DNA from: Topomyia yanbarensis
Taxonomy: Eukaryota > Arthropoda > Insecta > Diptera > Culicidae
Direction: 5' to 3'
Assembly (NCBI RefSeq): GCF_030247195.1
Contig: NC_080670.1
Coordinates: 211,222,546-211,286,545 of the forward strand
DNA length: 64,000 nucleotides
Part shown: one piece after another, positions 12,151 through 23,205 of the stretch
Position numbering within the stretch: the stretch's first letter is position 1
Layout: each line of letters begins with the position of its first letter
Translations under genes and position numbers: made by a program
Notes under the pieces: model-generated
Database searches by the model: none
Told to the model about the DNA's origin: nothing
The model's input: the letters and a program-made list of their open reading frames with translations, nothing else

Positions 12151-12598
12151 TTTAAAGTACGGATCCGTACACCCTCACTCTATCTCACCATTCACCCACG
12201 ATAGAAAAACCGGTGCTGACTGCCAGACATAAACATCAACCCTCGCCACGTCAATCTGTGCCAGACGAGGCAGAGGGACCGCCGTTGCACTCGGTTTCGA
12301 ACGCCAGAGAAACGTCAGTCACTTTTGTCGGCTGTCTCCCACAGTGGGATACCGTTGACGGTGCCGATGATGGGCCCATTATCGTAGCAGTGGTCCACTC
12401 CGCGCCCGGCCTGCTGATAGGAATACTGTGTCAGTTTCAGGATTACGCACATCTAGGCCTGCTGAATAAGCGGAGAGGATAAAAAGACAGCCACTCCAGC
12501 TGGCGTCACGCGTCAGATCAGTTCCGATTTGTTGGGAGAGGTGGGGGGAAGCTGGTTTTTTTCTCTATCTGTCGAGCAGGCATTTTGATTAGGGGGAA
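12150..12598 (+). promoter_or_regulatory. GC-rich island with TATA, initiator and splice donor
   Basis: A TATA-like GGATAAAAAG at 12477-12486 is followed by TCAGA (A at 12515) and TCAGT (A at 12520), both close to the arthropod initiator consensus. A near-perfect donor, GGGGGAA|GTAAGT, begins at 12599. The arrangement fits a short non-coding first exon of about 80 nt on the plus strand. An 89-codon frame at 12213-12482 would lie upstream of this start site and is probably chance. The TATA-to-Inr distance of 35-40 nt is slightly long. No downstream exon was identified. Confidence 0.35.
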
Positions 12599-12600
12599 GT

Positions 12601-15350
12601 AAGTTCAATTTGTTTTTGTTCGAATTCATCTTTTATTGATTACGATAGGTAACTGATATGAAATGACGAAAACTATTGCACATGCATCTATATAAGTAAG
12701 GAAGATTGAAGTGCCTTAGTGGCTTCCTTGTGAGGTATACCATAAGGAACACAACATGAAGCGAATATATTTTTAATAGCAGAATCCTTCAACAAACAAA
12801 TAACCAGCAACCAGAATATTTTTTCCGTGACATTCTGAGTCGAGTTCAAAAGCTTTAGTAGATAATTCTAGAAGCAGAACTTTTCCGTTCGAATGGTGGT
12901 TGGATTTATTTTTCCTACCATGAAAATTTATATAAAAAACCTACTTTCATCGCTGGAAGTACGGGAAAACGTTGAAGAGACGGCAACGGACAGTGAAACC
13001 TCAAGCTCCAATTCTAAAAAAGCAAACCACTCGAATGCAATAAAAAATAGCATGTATCTCAGCGGACGAGAGTTTATAAAATGCAAATTGACAACATTTC
13101 AACCGTAGTTTTTTTTTCGCTAACTCTAGCTGTCTTTCCGGAAAAAACCAACAAAAAACAATAATCCCTAGTCTACTGACTCGGTACCGACGGAGGGCTG
13201 TCGACAAGTGGTGTCATGCTCAGTTGGCGAGAATGATTTTCGGACGCTCATTGTCAACGTGTACACACAGACGAAAAAAAATAAAAGTGGAATGTTTGCA
13301 CCGGATTTTTCGCCTACAAAGGCATATTTTCGGATGCTGTAGGGGTTAGGTGGAAAATAAAGCTACTACACCTTCCCCCCAATCACTGTGAAACAGGTCA
13401 CGGATGCGTTTCAGGTGCTGAGATTGGTCATAACGATGTTGGGTTGTTCAGCTCCGGAGCCGGATTCTGTGACTTAGCTAAGATTCTTACTTGATTGAAG
13501 CTTGAAAATCAAATCGAATCAAAATACGTGTTTGACAAAATATTAGAGTAGACAAACATAGCTGATGTGAGCTATTCTACTGGTGTTGGGTTCTTTGCAG
13601 TGCTGCAATTGACTCTATATCCATTTCGAGAGGACAGCCAGAATCGAGTGTTCATCAAAAGTGGATAGGTATTGAATCAGAATTGCCGTTCCACTCACGT
13701 CTGTTTGGGGCAGACAGAATCTGCCTACAAACGAAATGGGATGGAATTTGCGGTTGTTTCTCTGTTCGGGATTAAATTCAGTTTCGTTGTTTGGTGCATT
13801 CTTGTTCCGAAAAATTCTCATTCATATGGTAATAAACCAAATGAAGTGCTGGCTTGCAGGTTCAGATGTGTTTTACTTTTCTGCTAGAGATGTTCGTTAC
13901 TATTCCAGTAACATCCCCTGATAGACTTTTCTACATGCATTTTTAATAATTTTTCGAAAAATAACAGTTGGTAGAACTCGTAAATTTCTTGATCTTGAAA
14001 TCTTTACGGTGCTGCAATTCACCCTACTCCAGGGTAGTTTTTGACATTGTTTCAACCTCGAACTTTTAAGCCGTTGGGTCGATAAAATGGCTCCTCAAGG
14101 AAGCAATTTGAGACCGCAATTATTATCAACATACATTAACTACGCAACCCATTTTGAAAGATTTATTCGTTTAAAAAAGGCGATCATGAATAGAAAAAGA
14201 CGTGATTTGTCTTTTCAAGTAACGATTTCTTGGCATGACCTAACCAGCTTAAATTTTTTTCTAGAAAACATCTTGCTCCGAGCAAGTTTATCCAATAATT
14301 TCTCATTCGAATTGTATTCCTGCCTCCTTTAAAACTAACAAAACACTACTTTCAACAAGCTCCCGCTAGTCTTACTACCGCCCAACATCTAAACTCTCCA
14401 AAAAGAACGTTTATCTTTCGACCCCTATGAACCACATGTGGGCCAGTGCACCGCAGTATTTATTCCTAAACTTTGTCCATTAATGCAGTACCGTTGGTTT
14501 TGCTTGGTAGCAACAGCGATACGAACACGCCCTTTGGGAAAAATAACTGCCAAAAGTTGCTGGTTCCTTCTATGGTTCTGTGTTGTTGGATCGGACCGTA
14601 AATCAAATCAACCACCAATGCACGATCATGTCCACATATGTGGAATTGAACCCATTAGCAGAACATCTGAGGCATATAGGTAGGTACTTGTTACCGTCGG
14701 TTAGGGTGGTTCTGATTTTAACGACGATAAATATATTTGGCCGGCCGACCAACCGAATGTGACTCTTTGTATTTGTGTTGTCCCATCGGTCAACAATACA
14801 CACCTGCGAACGGTTCTCAGCATCCACTGTTTTTCCTACCTACGATTGTACGCGTGTTGTGGCATGTGATACATATTTTTAGTATCTACCAGCCGTAACC
14901 GAACGGTATTTCGGTGAGCAATGGTAAAGAATGGTGACGGGAGCGAGTATTGTGAAATGTCAGCTATTGTGAGGATGCCAGGAATTTTAATTAATACGAA
15001 CGGTTATAGCACGGGTTTGAATAAAAATAACAATTCTCGGATCATAGCAATCTGCGTCAGTCATAATTCGAATTGGAAATATAACCTTCGGAATAGCAGA
15101 AGATGTTCCGCTGTGGGATTTCAACTAATTACAGCTACGGTCGAATATTTCGTCATTCACGTTTAGAATCTGTGAAAATGAACAGGGTGAATGCATTTTG
15201 CTCCTGGTAATCCGGATTGCTGGAGTCAATTATGTCACCCCATTTGGCAATGTTTTAAGAAGTCACTAAGTATCAATTTCTAGCTTGGGAAAGAATGCTG
15301 GAATTTCATGGATTGACATTTGAAAAGTTACCCGGGTACCCTGCCTGACA
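12601..15350. other. Non-coding stretch, no recognised elements
   Basis: Contains short open frames of 60-81 codons only, none with a recognisable motif or splice context. Composition is close to intronic. If the 12.5 kb promoter is real, this would be its first intron. A poly-T/C patch lies at about 13109-13120. Confidence 0.4.
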
Positions 15351-15359
15351 CACAACTGT

Positions 15360-15550
15360 TAAATCAGGAATTTTAGTGAATTTTGATATTTCTGAAATTT
15401 CTCGTTTTCGTCATTTTTACAAGATTTTAATATTTTTGTATTTTAGTAATTTTTGGGATTTTTGGAATATTTCTATATTTGATGTTTTACAAATTTTTGA
15501 AAACTTTACTATTCTCATTATTTTCGAAATTTGAATATTGATTTGAACTT
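15360..15550. repeat. T-rich degenerate repeat
   Basis: Repeated words of the type ATTTTTGGGATTTTTGGAAT and 'tttttgaaattt' at irregular 15-25 bp intervals. Low complexity, strongly T-rich on the plus strand, non-coding. Confidence 0.5.
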
Positions 15551-15564
15551 ACGTTAGTTCTGAA

Positions 15565-15660
15565 ATTTTCGATTTCGTCTCAACCGAATCCGACACAAAC
15601 TTAGTGACAGAACTAAGCTCACGTCGGATTGACACTAGCTCCAAAGACGAACACACGATT
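15565..15660. mobile_element. Foldback family 'CTCATCAG', left-arm copy
   Basis: TTCGTCTCAACCGAATCCGACACAAACTTAGTGACAG is followed by 'AACTAAGCTCACGTCGGATTGACACTAGCTCCAAAGACGAA', closely matching the left arm at 1653-1730 and the copy at 35205-35280. No right arm was found nearby. Solo arm or truncated element. Confidence 0.6.
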
Positions 15661-15895
15661 CAACTGGACCAATAAAAAATATCTCTTGGGTCCCTGGTAA
15701 CACGCTCCATGGGTACATGAACGAGTACTCTAGTAATACCGGGAAACATACTCTCTCAGAACCGTAAACTGAATATTAAGTATATGCAGGGTCCACGCGA
15801 TTCTTTCAAGAACACATGCGAATTCGCAAAAGAGCCACACGAACTTATACACGCCACCTACACGCTAGCACATGCGACATCGACGTAGTTGCGCG

Positions 15896-16051
15896 TGGAT
15901 GATTACGATTGTATGTTCGTCTTTGTGCATTATCACGAAGGGCTCGAGCGTTTGTGTGTTAACGTGTCCGATCGCGTGGTCAGGCACGTTAACATTCAAA
16001 CGCTCGAGCCCTTCGCGATGATACACAAAGTAGAAAATGCAATCATCCACA
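15896..16051. repeat. Long hairpin (about 65 bp arms, about 20 bp loop)
   Basis: Left arm 15896-15965 and right arm 15987-16051 are reverse complements. They share the core GAAGGGCTCGAGCGTTTG and the inner ends GTTAACGTG / CACGTTAAC around a short spacer containing CGATCG. The cores are nearly perfect, with indels toward the outer ends (near GATTACGATTG / CAATCATCC). Related single-arm sequences occur at about 5340 and 37165. It probably represents a palindromic MITE. A 68-codon frame across it on each strand is a consequence of the palindrome. Confidence 0.75.
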
Positions 16052-16329
16052 TCATCCAAATCCAGGATTTCGCTGACACAAAATCGCACTTATAATTTGA
16101 TCAAGCGTGAACAAATATGCGCTCATTACAACGCGAACGTAAATACCCCACGCCCGGAAAACTAAACAATAGGCTTAACATAAAAGCATTAGAATGACGG
16201 GCCGCTGCAATTGGCCTTGAGCAGCGTTTTAGCACGTTACATTTTTCGTCTAGTCTGTAACTGTAATGAGTGATTCTGACACGAAGCCCTTCCGAGAACT
16301 CAACTCTACAGCTCCAATAGGACAACTCT

Positions 16330-17697
16330 AGAAAAAATCCCCCTAATGATTTAATATTGATATTCTACTTCCATTATTTATTTCATATTGTTTATCTTTT
16401 TTCTTCAACTTTCCATGTTATGTTTTTTTGATTTTCACTTATTATTTTTATATTTGATCAATTTTTAAACTTTTTATTTCTATTGCACATTTTTCATATT
16501 TTAACCTATATTTTATTTTTGAATTTTCAGTTTATATTTAATTTTCCGTATATTTGTCTTCATTTTTCATGATTAGTTTATGATTTTTTTTATTTTTGAT
16601 GTTTTTTGTCAATTCTATTTTTTTTACTTATACAGTGAAGATTTTAGCATAGTGTCTACCTCCGATATTCTTAGGTTTTGACCCATTGTCAAGCCTCATA
16701 CGAAAATATGATAGATGGTTTCTAGTAGACTGACCAAGTCTGATTTGAGTAAATCCTGTTTTGAACAAATTTTTCTCATCTTAGAGAAGTAGAATATGCA
16801 AAAAAATCAGATTTATTTCTAATGTTCATAACCATTTTTTGTGTTTTTCTATTTTCTATTTCTTTGTTTTTCATTTTTTAATTTTAGATTTTTGTTTGAC
16901 ATTTTATTTATATTGCATATTTTTAATTATTTTCCTATTAATCTTATTTGGTTGTGGTGGTTGGGTTTTAATATACCAGTTTTTTTGAAAATTCAGCTGT
17001 TAAATTTTAATTTATTATTTTCGATCTCTAACTTTTTATTTATTTTTGATTATCATCTTTGAATATTTTTTGAGTTTTTTTATTTTGATTTTAAAGGTTT
17101 TAACCTTAGGGTCATTCGCCTCTTTTCGGATTAGAGAAATCTGTTTGGAAAAATCTCCCTGGCCTATGTGGGGGGGGGGAGGGGTTGGGAATCGAACCCA
17201 GGCGAGCTGCGTACAAGGCAATCGATTTACCAACTACGCCATGGCCGTTCCCCGTTTTTTAAGTTATGTACAATGTTTCTTACTTTCAATTTTCCAGTTT
17301 ATTTTTCGTGGTTCATTTTTGAATAATACATTTATTTATTTTATTTTTGATGCTCAAATTATAATTTAAATTTGTTCATCTCAATGGAATCTTTGTTTAT
17401 TTTTTTAATTATTTGCTCACTACTTTTTTTAATATCTATTTATTTTGCACATTTATCTTTTTTTAGTTTCATTTTACATTTCATGTTTTATTTTAAAATT
17501 CCCCTTTTTATTTTATTTTCTGTTGTTTAATTCTTTTTTGTTTTTTTTTTATACGACTCAATTATTTTAAATATTCTATTTATCTATTTTATTTTTAATG
17601 TTCATTTTTTTTCATTATTTTAACATTAATGTTTTGTTTTATATTTTTCCTTCATTTTTAATTCTTTTCCAGTCATTTTTGTTTTTTTGTTTTTAGT
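16330..17697. repeat. T-rich low-complexity block, part 1
   Basis: The plus strand is dominated by 'attttta', 'tttcatttttt', 'tatttttgat' and 'gcacattttt' words. Compositionally it is the mirror of the A-rich block at 9.9-11.5 kb, so one may be an inverted relative of the other. It is interrupted by a short unique stretch (about 16640-16800) and a SINE (17085-17254). Open frames here encode F/L/I/Y strings and are not genes. Confidence 0.65.
17085..17254 (-). mobile_element. tRNA-derived SINE
   Basis: Reading the minus strand from about 17254: A box TGGCGTAGTTGG (17241-17230), then 'TAAATCGATTGCC', then B box GGTTCGATTCC (17198-17188), in the correct spacing for a pol III promoter. The body runs on through 'GAGATTTTTCC' and 'GGCGAATGACCCTAAGG' and ends in TTAAAACCTTTAAAATCAAAA near 17085. 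This is the layout of mosquito tRNA-related SINEs of Feilai type. The head does not fold as a real tRNA acceptor stem, so it is not annotated as a tRNA gene. Confidence 0.75.
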
Positions 17698-18650
17698 TAG
17701 GGTAAGGTGGGGAAAATCCGACCGTTGGGTAAACCCGACCCTCCTCTGTTACCGAAAATCAGAAGCACTACGCGAGCTAATATCAATGGTGTCGTGTAGA
17801 GCATCGAAAATAATCATAATGGTGGCATGACAGCATTTTATTAATCTACATTGAGATGCTCAAACGACAAAAAGTGTGTTTTTACAACTTGTGATTTGAC
17901 TTTTGTGCATTATTGCCTACAGGATATTTCTGATTGTTAAAGTGATTGCATAAAAAATGTAAGTGGATTTAAATTCTTTGAATAAAGTCCTACAAAGTGC
18001 GTAGATGAATTTGGTTCAACCTTTTTCATAACTTTTTTTAATTGCATCGTAATGAAAAATGACGCGGTGGGGCAAATCCGACCTCTAAATAGTGGGGTAA
18101 ATCCGACCGCTTTTTTGCTAAGAAAATGTTTATTTATCAAATTGAAATATATTTTTATTGTTATTTTATATTATTTTTATGAAAAATAATTCACAATTAC
18201 AAACGAAAGACACAAAAACGTGATGATTATAGTATTCTTTAAGCAATTGCTCCCATGCAAAGGAGAATATCATTACGTGCTACTGCTCGTGGTTTTGGCA
18301 TTCCAATATTGACATTGAACTCCATTTTCTTCATGTTACAATTCAATAACACAACATTCATTGATTTATCATTGAAAAACCATAAAATTTGGGTAATATC
18401 TGCACTAAATCAACCAAAAGCATAGGGGGTCGGGTTTACCCCACCATTTTTGAAAACAGCAAAAATGAACATTTTCGTTAAAGGCTTGTTTTTAAAAATA
18501 TTCCCAAGATCTGAGTAAAATGCTATATATAGAAAGTTGTCCAGGAGTCTAACCTTTAATTTGGTATATAAAACGACTTGATCCGATGTAAAATGAGCAT
18601 TTTACAGCCAAAACCATTTACTAGGTCGGATTTATCCCACCTTACCCTAT
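17698..18650. mobile_element. TIR element about 0.95 kb, likely non-autonomous Tc1/mariner type
   Basis: The left end TAGGGTAAGGTGGGGAAAAT followed by CCGACC, and the right end GGTCGG followed by ATTTATCCCACCTTACCCTA, are inverted repeats of about 26 bp. Flanking TA on both sides suggests a TA target-site duplication. Related motifs recur internally: GGTAAACCCGACC (about 17728), GGTGGGGCAAATCCGACC (about 18065), GTGGGGTAAATCCGACC (about 18093) and inverted GGGTCGGGTTTACCCCACC (about 18427). There is no transposase-like frame. It sits inside the T-rich block and therefore inserted later. Confidence 0.8.
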
Positions 18651-19660
18651 GTATATTTTTTATTCTTTATTAAAAAAATTTTTATTATTCAAAAACTTTT
18701 TCTTATTTTATATTTCCATCCCTCTGCTTTTTCTATTTTTATTTTAGGTCTCCTTTAATTTTTATTTTTGGGGGTTGTTTTTTCCTTTGCTGGGTACAGT
18801 AACCACTGCGACCAGTTTTTTGATATATTGTGGCTAGGGGTTGTTTTCAATATTCTTTGTTTTTCTTTCTCTTATGCTAAATTTAAAATTTCAAGTTCTA
18901 TTTTTAAATTTTCAAGCTACATTTTTAATTTAAATTTTTATTGTTCTTCATTGTTCAATTTCATAACCTCTCGATGTTAATTTTCATATTTTTTACTTCT
19001 TATGTCGTTCTATTATTGATTTTTATTTCCTTATTTTTTCATTACATGCTACTGATTTTTGATATACAAAAACTGTTTTAAATGTTTTATTTTTATATTT
19101 TCCTCATTTTAAATCTTTAAAATTTTTGTGTGTTATTATGTTTTTCATTGTTGTAATATTATTGCAATTTTTTATTTTTGTTTCTTTTCGTTTTTAATGC
19201 ATTATTGTTCACTTCTTTATTTTAACTTTTTATTTCTTTATATATTATACTAGTTTTTCAAGTTTCTCATATTTCATTTGGCTGTTTTCAACCTTGAATT
19301 TTTTATTATTTGATTCAATTTAAGATTTCTCGTTTGTATATTATATTATGTTATATTATGTCATTTTTTATTTTATCTTCTTTTATCCGATTTTTTTTAA
19401 CTATTTAAAACAATTTTCCCCCTTCATCCTTTTTTGGTGAAATCATATGTTGTCTAGTTCAATCGTGCTATGTTTTCACTCTTTTCGAAACTCATTTAAT
19501 CCATTCGTTATTTTTTGCATTTTCACCACATTTTTTATGAAGCATATTGATACAATTTTGTCAAATTGTTCCATGTTAGAATTATAATTTTTACATTTTC
19601 AAGTCACATAAATTTATTTTAATATTAGATTTGTTTTGTTTATTATTTTGTTGTGTTAAA
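18651..19660. repeat. T-rich low-complexity block, part 2
   Basis: Continues the T-rich composition seen at 16.3-17.7 kb on the other side of the inserted TIR element, with words such as 'tttttattttt' and 'ttttcatttt'. No coding potential. It fades into ordinary AT-rich DNA near 19660. Confidence 0.6.
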
Positions 19661-19959
19661 TTATCTCGATCACATCAGAAGCTAAAATCGTGCTTCTTTT
19701 GAACAGTGCTTTTACTACACAAAGGAACAAATCGTTCCTACCTACAGACTGCTGCCTACCACGTCAGTTTTATAAGCAAGCAAAGCTATGGAAAGACAAC
19801 AGCCGCCCGAACTCAATGTGAACAATAAAGCACAATTACTTTAGCGCGGTTCCATCGATTATTTCATGATGAGTAAAGTTCATCAGCAAAATGTGAACAG
19901 TGGCCGTCTGTTTTTTTTTAATATTGCCTATATAGTACTATTGTCCTATTAAAGATGCA

Positions 19960-20780
19960 CATTTATTGAAGGGGCAAATCCTGCTTAGACTTACGGAAGT
20001 CGTCATCATACAATTTCACCACACACGTAATGTTGTACTGATAACGTCCAAAACCTTGGCCATGGCGGAAAGTTTTGTTATGAATAACACAACATTCAAC
20101 GTTGTTGAGCATGACAATGTTAGAATGAATATACCCGTTTTTATTGGTCTATTATAAGATTGGTGGCCATCTCCTTGATCTTTCCCCACCTACTAGCAAT
20201 AAGTTCATCACGATCGTCAAGTTGGTATACGAGCAGTGAAATCCGTTAAATTTGAAATCCGGAGCAAAATTTTCCCGTGTATTTACAACGGCATTCCTGT
20301 CGCGAGAATACGAGCTAGGAAACCTAATACTTCTTACCTGAACTTTCAATACGAAATAGAAGGTGTAACCAATTTTTAAATCAACTTTTCGTAACAAGAA
20401 ACAACATCAACTGCAAGTAAACCCAACACACAGCCCGCATCAGCATCACTGAAACCACAAACAACCGAAGTTGCTACTCACGCACCAACAAATGCCGAAA
20501 TAGCATAATCTATGTACAGCGTTTCCGACCATCGTGGTGCACCCACTACCTCCAAATCAACAGCCAGTACAGCCAAAGTTAAAGTAGATGACAAAAAACA
20601 TGGATACTCGGATCGTGACCCGTGACGATCCAAACCAGTTAATCGTGAAAACCTACACAATAACAATAGCAAGGACTGGATGGATGAAAACAAAAAATCG
20701 AGAGTAAGCGGATTTAAAGCTAACGCAAAGAGCCGTGCCAAATAAATGAAATTTTTTAATTATTCGAAAAAAAAAATTCT
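19960..20780 (+). pseudogene. Non-LTR retrotransposon ORF1 relic with A-rich tail
   Basis: About 19966-20155 reads in one frame as a 63-codon stretch (KGQILLRLTEVVIIQFHHT type). After frameshifts, about 20225-20380 has the order IFPCIYNGIPVARIRARKP then SYLNFQYEIEGVTN, which is the pre-zinc-knuckle layout of Jockey/R1-type ORF1 proteins. The C-terminal end near 20560-20743 (KSRVSGFKANAKSRAK then stop) is followed by an A-rich run at 20766-20775, consistent with a retrotransposon tail. Similar 'CCTCCAAATCAA.AGCCAG' sequence occurs at 26.7 and 27.2 kb. Dead copy with several breaks. Confidence 0.45.
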
Positions 20781-20879
20781 GTTTTTACTGTGTAAATTGA
20801 TTTATTTTTATTACCTGTCAATCATAAACCAGTTCACAGAGCGAAATTGGATCAATGAACAATATTCCGAATGTGGGTC

Positions 20880-21245
20880 ACAATAAATTATCAAAATCGT
20901 GGGCTGAATTACTTGAGCCATGAACAAGATCATGCAAATGAAATCCTCTCAATTATTCACGAGCACGAAAATTAAAACGAGATTAACATACTACAAACCA
21001 CGAACGAATGCTCGAAGCAAAACTGGATCCATGAAGTTATGGGTATTGGAAATTGTTCAAGTGAAAGTATTAGAACCATGTACCAAATTTAATACCATAT
21101 GAACTATAACATGAAAGTAGAAAGCTATTGTGAAGTTTCGTGAAATATTTTACGAGCAAGAATTTTGAATCGTGATCAATACAGTACTAATAAGGAACCA
21201 GTTAATGATGCAGGAATGGATCCATGAATGAAACGCCGAATTATG
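20880..21245. repeat. Decayed 'TTCACGAGCACGAA' array
   Basis: Words such as TTCACGAGCACGAA, 'CATGAACAAGATCATG', 'GATCCATGAAGTTATG' and 'GTGAAATATTTTACGAGCA' resemble the tandem units at 45.3-45.7 and 49.6-50.4 kb. The periodicity is blurred. No protein supported. Confidence 0.4.
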
Positions 21246-21254
21246 CGAAATATT

Positions 21255-21545
21255 TTTTTTTGATTTCGATAGCAAGCATATATCGTTAGCACACGATTAA
21301 ATATGAATGGGCCAAGGTGGCTGCCTTGTGGTGCGCCTGGTGATATACCAAAGATTGATGAACCAGTTTACGAGTGCTTTCCGTTCAGTTAGATAAGCTT
21401 TCAACCATAAGATTGTCCATTCTGGGGGGACGCCCAGGCGGTTTAGCTTAACTATCGCCAAGTCGAGGGGGATTCTGTCAAACACCTTTGAGAAATCCAC
21501 GTAAACCGCGTTCTTTATGTTGCAGATAGTTTTGTTAGTAAATGT
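21255..21545 (-). pseudogene. Non-LTR reverse transcriptase fragment (Jockey-like)
   Basis: The minus-strand translation begins with YVDFSKVFDRIPLDLAI (about 21512-21460), the RT domain A block with its catalytic Asp. It continues with KLNRLGVPPEWTILWLKAYL and TERKALV (about 21459-21380). After a +1 frameshift near 21350 the next frame gives GAPQGSHLGPFIFN (about 21337-21296), the conserved 'G.PQGS.LGP' block. The YADD box and the rest of the polymerase are absent. A truncated, frameshifted relic of a LINE, with no link to host genes. Confidence 0.85.
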
Positions 21546-21723
21546 TCTAAGCTTTAGCGTCGCGAACAGTTTTCTGACTAAACCATGTGGACAGTTGGAT
21601 ATGATGTGATGTACAACTGGATGGACACCATTCTTTCAAAAAACTTGCCAAAACAGTTTAAAATAGGGATAGGGCTTCCAGTTTCATGAATGGGAGAAAT
21701 GAATCCCGTTTTCGAGACAGAAC

Positions 21724-21863
21724 GACTTCGTCTCGTCAGAATCTATCACCAACTTACCACAAGATTGACGCTAGATCCAAAACGGGAACACGATGTGTTC
21801 CAAAACATCGTGTTTCATAAATTTGGTGCTAAATCGGCACCAGATACTGATGAGACGGAATCG
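21724..21863. mobile_element. Short foldback MITE, family 'CTCATCAG'
   Basis: Left GACTTCGTCTCGTCAGAATC and right GATACTGATGAGACGGAATC are inverted termini of a 140 bp element. An inner palindrome, AACACGATGTGTTCCAAAAC followed by ATCGTGTTT (about 21787-21815), sits in the middle. The blocks 'TTGACGCTAGATCC' and 'TTTGGTGCTAAATCGGCACCAGA' correspond to the inner parts of the larger copies. Non-coding. Confidence 0.7.
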
Positions 21864-21869
21864 AAATGC

Positions 21870-22980
21870 AATCGGTGATTTACTAAGTTATAGCTATTGT
21901 GCCGTTCCCGCACAAAAGAAATTTTACCGAATTATCTTCGTAGGGAGAAATACAGCGCAGTGCTTTTTCGGGTGAGAAAATCTTACAACCTTCTATTCAG
22001 CAACTAAGAACCGAACGTAGAAGGACCCCTTTAATTCTACAGTATTAATATACTTCAAAGAGAAAGCTTATAAAAGTGATACAAGCTTTCTCTGTACTGC
22101 GAAAGTATTAAGCAAAACGCAATCTCCGTCAGCAGCTGCACCATCCACGTACCCAAGGAACAAGACAGCTTTGTCAGCCGCAAACTAGGAAACCAACAAA
22201 TCCAACCAAAATCGGGTGGATAATAAATGCAATTCCGAGAGGCTTCCAATATTCAACCCGACTCCCACACCCACTGCATTGTTCGTTCGAAGGCTAATCC
22301 TGCAGCTGGTTGGAAATATTCAATAAATTACCACCTTTCCGGGACAAACAAGGAGAAACCAGCAACCCACCCCTTTTAGGGGGTTCAGGACAGGCAACCC
22401 CACAAAAATCCAATTTTGCCAGAAATCCCACAAACGACTGTGACGAATCCCCCTGGAACTGATTGATACTGATGACACCCGTCAGTTTATGGGTACGGGT
22501 AAGCCGGTTGGTTAGTGATTTTCCCCGTCGTTCGGTCCAATCATTCCCGACAAAAAAAAATATGGGAATAGGGATGAATTTGTTGTTCGGTATTAGACTT
22601 AAGGCGCTCCAATAATCTTTTCGTTCCGTGATAAAACGTCAACAGGTTGCATGACGAGTTGGTTAAGTTTTGGGGTGGGATTATCTGTTTGTAGCAGAAT
22701 AGGGTATATTATTTCTTTTCCGTTAGTTACAGCAAATTTGGCAAAATAAATTAGTGGCAAAGACCCGATAAAATATTTATTGCTATTTAAACGGGAATAT
22801 GAATTGAGGTCTTCATTCAAGACTGATTTCTAAAAAGTTGTTAAAAATGACTGGGGTAACATTTTCAATGAAGATAAGAGCCGATAAAAATTTATATAAA
22901 GTGCATCATCGATTGAGAAAAAATTCTAGCGCTAGAAAATCAACTCCAATTTTTGTTGAACACTGGTTACCCAAATCGTA
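21870..22980. other. Spacer without recognised genes
   Basis: Only short frames of 64-74 codons with no motif. Contains a CCCCTTTTAGGGGG mini-palindrome near 22371-22384. No exon signals I would trust. Confidence 0.4.
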
Positions 22981-22984
22981 ATTC

Positions 22985-23205
22985 GACTAAACGGATACTC
23001 GGAGAAACAGACATTCGAATAAACCGTGATTCGGCCAAATGGGCAGTCTACCCAACGGACATTTTACTAAGCGAGCATTTAACCAAGCAGGGACATGGTC
23101 AAATAGACATTCGTTAACACGATCATTAAATGAAACCGTGCATTTTTTTAATCGGCCATTCGGTGAAACGACCATTCAGCCATACGGACAAACACCGAAA
23201 CGAGT
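22985..23205. repeat. Degenerate minisatellite, about 20-22 bp unit
   Basis: The sequence is a run of variants of 'cgacATTCggccAAAcggaCATT' (for example ACGGACATTTTACTAAGCGA, ATAGACATTCGTTAACACGA, CGGCCATTCGGTGAAACGAC, CCATTCAGCCATACGGAC). The minus-strand frame across it shows the matching peptide periodicity (NGRL, NDRV, NARL, NHGLFECL). A related but different array, 'GCCGAATGCCATTTGACC', is at 36290-36440. Non-coding. Confidence 0.65.

Noticed and set aside
17180..17254. Possible tRNA gene
   Set aside because: A and B boxes are good but acceptor and anticodon arms do not pair; it continues into a SINE body with an A-rich tail.
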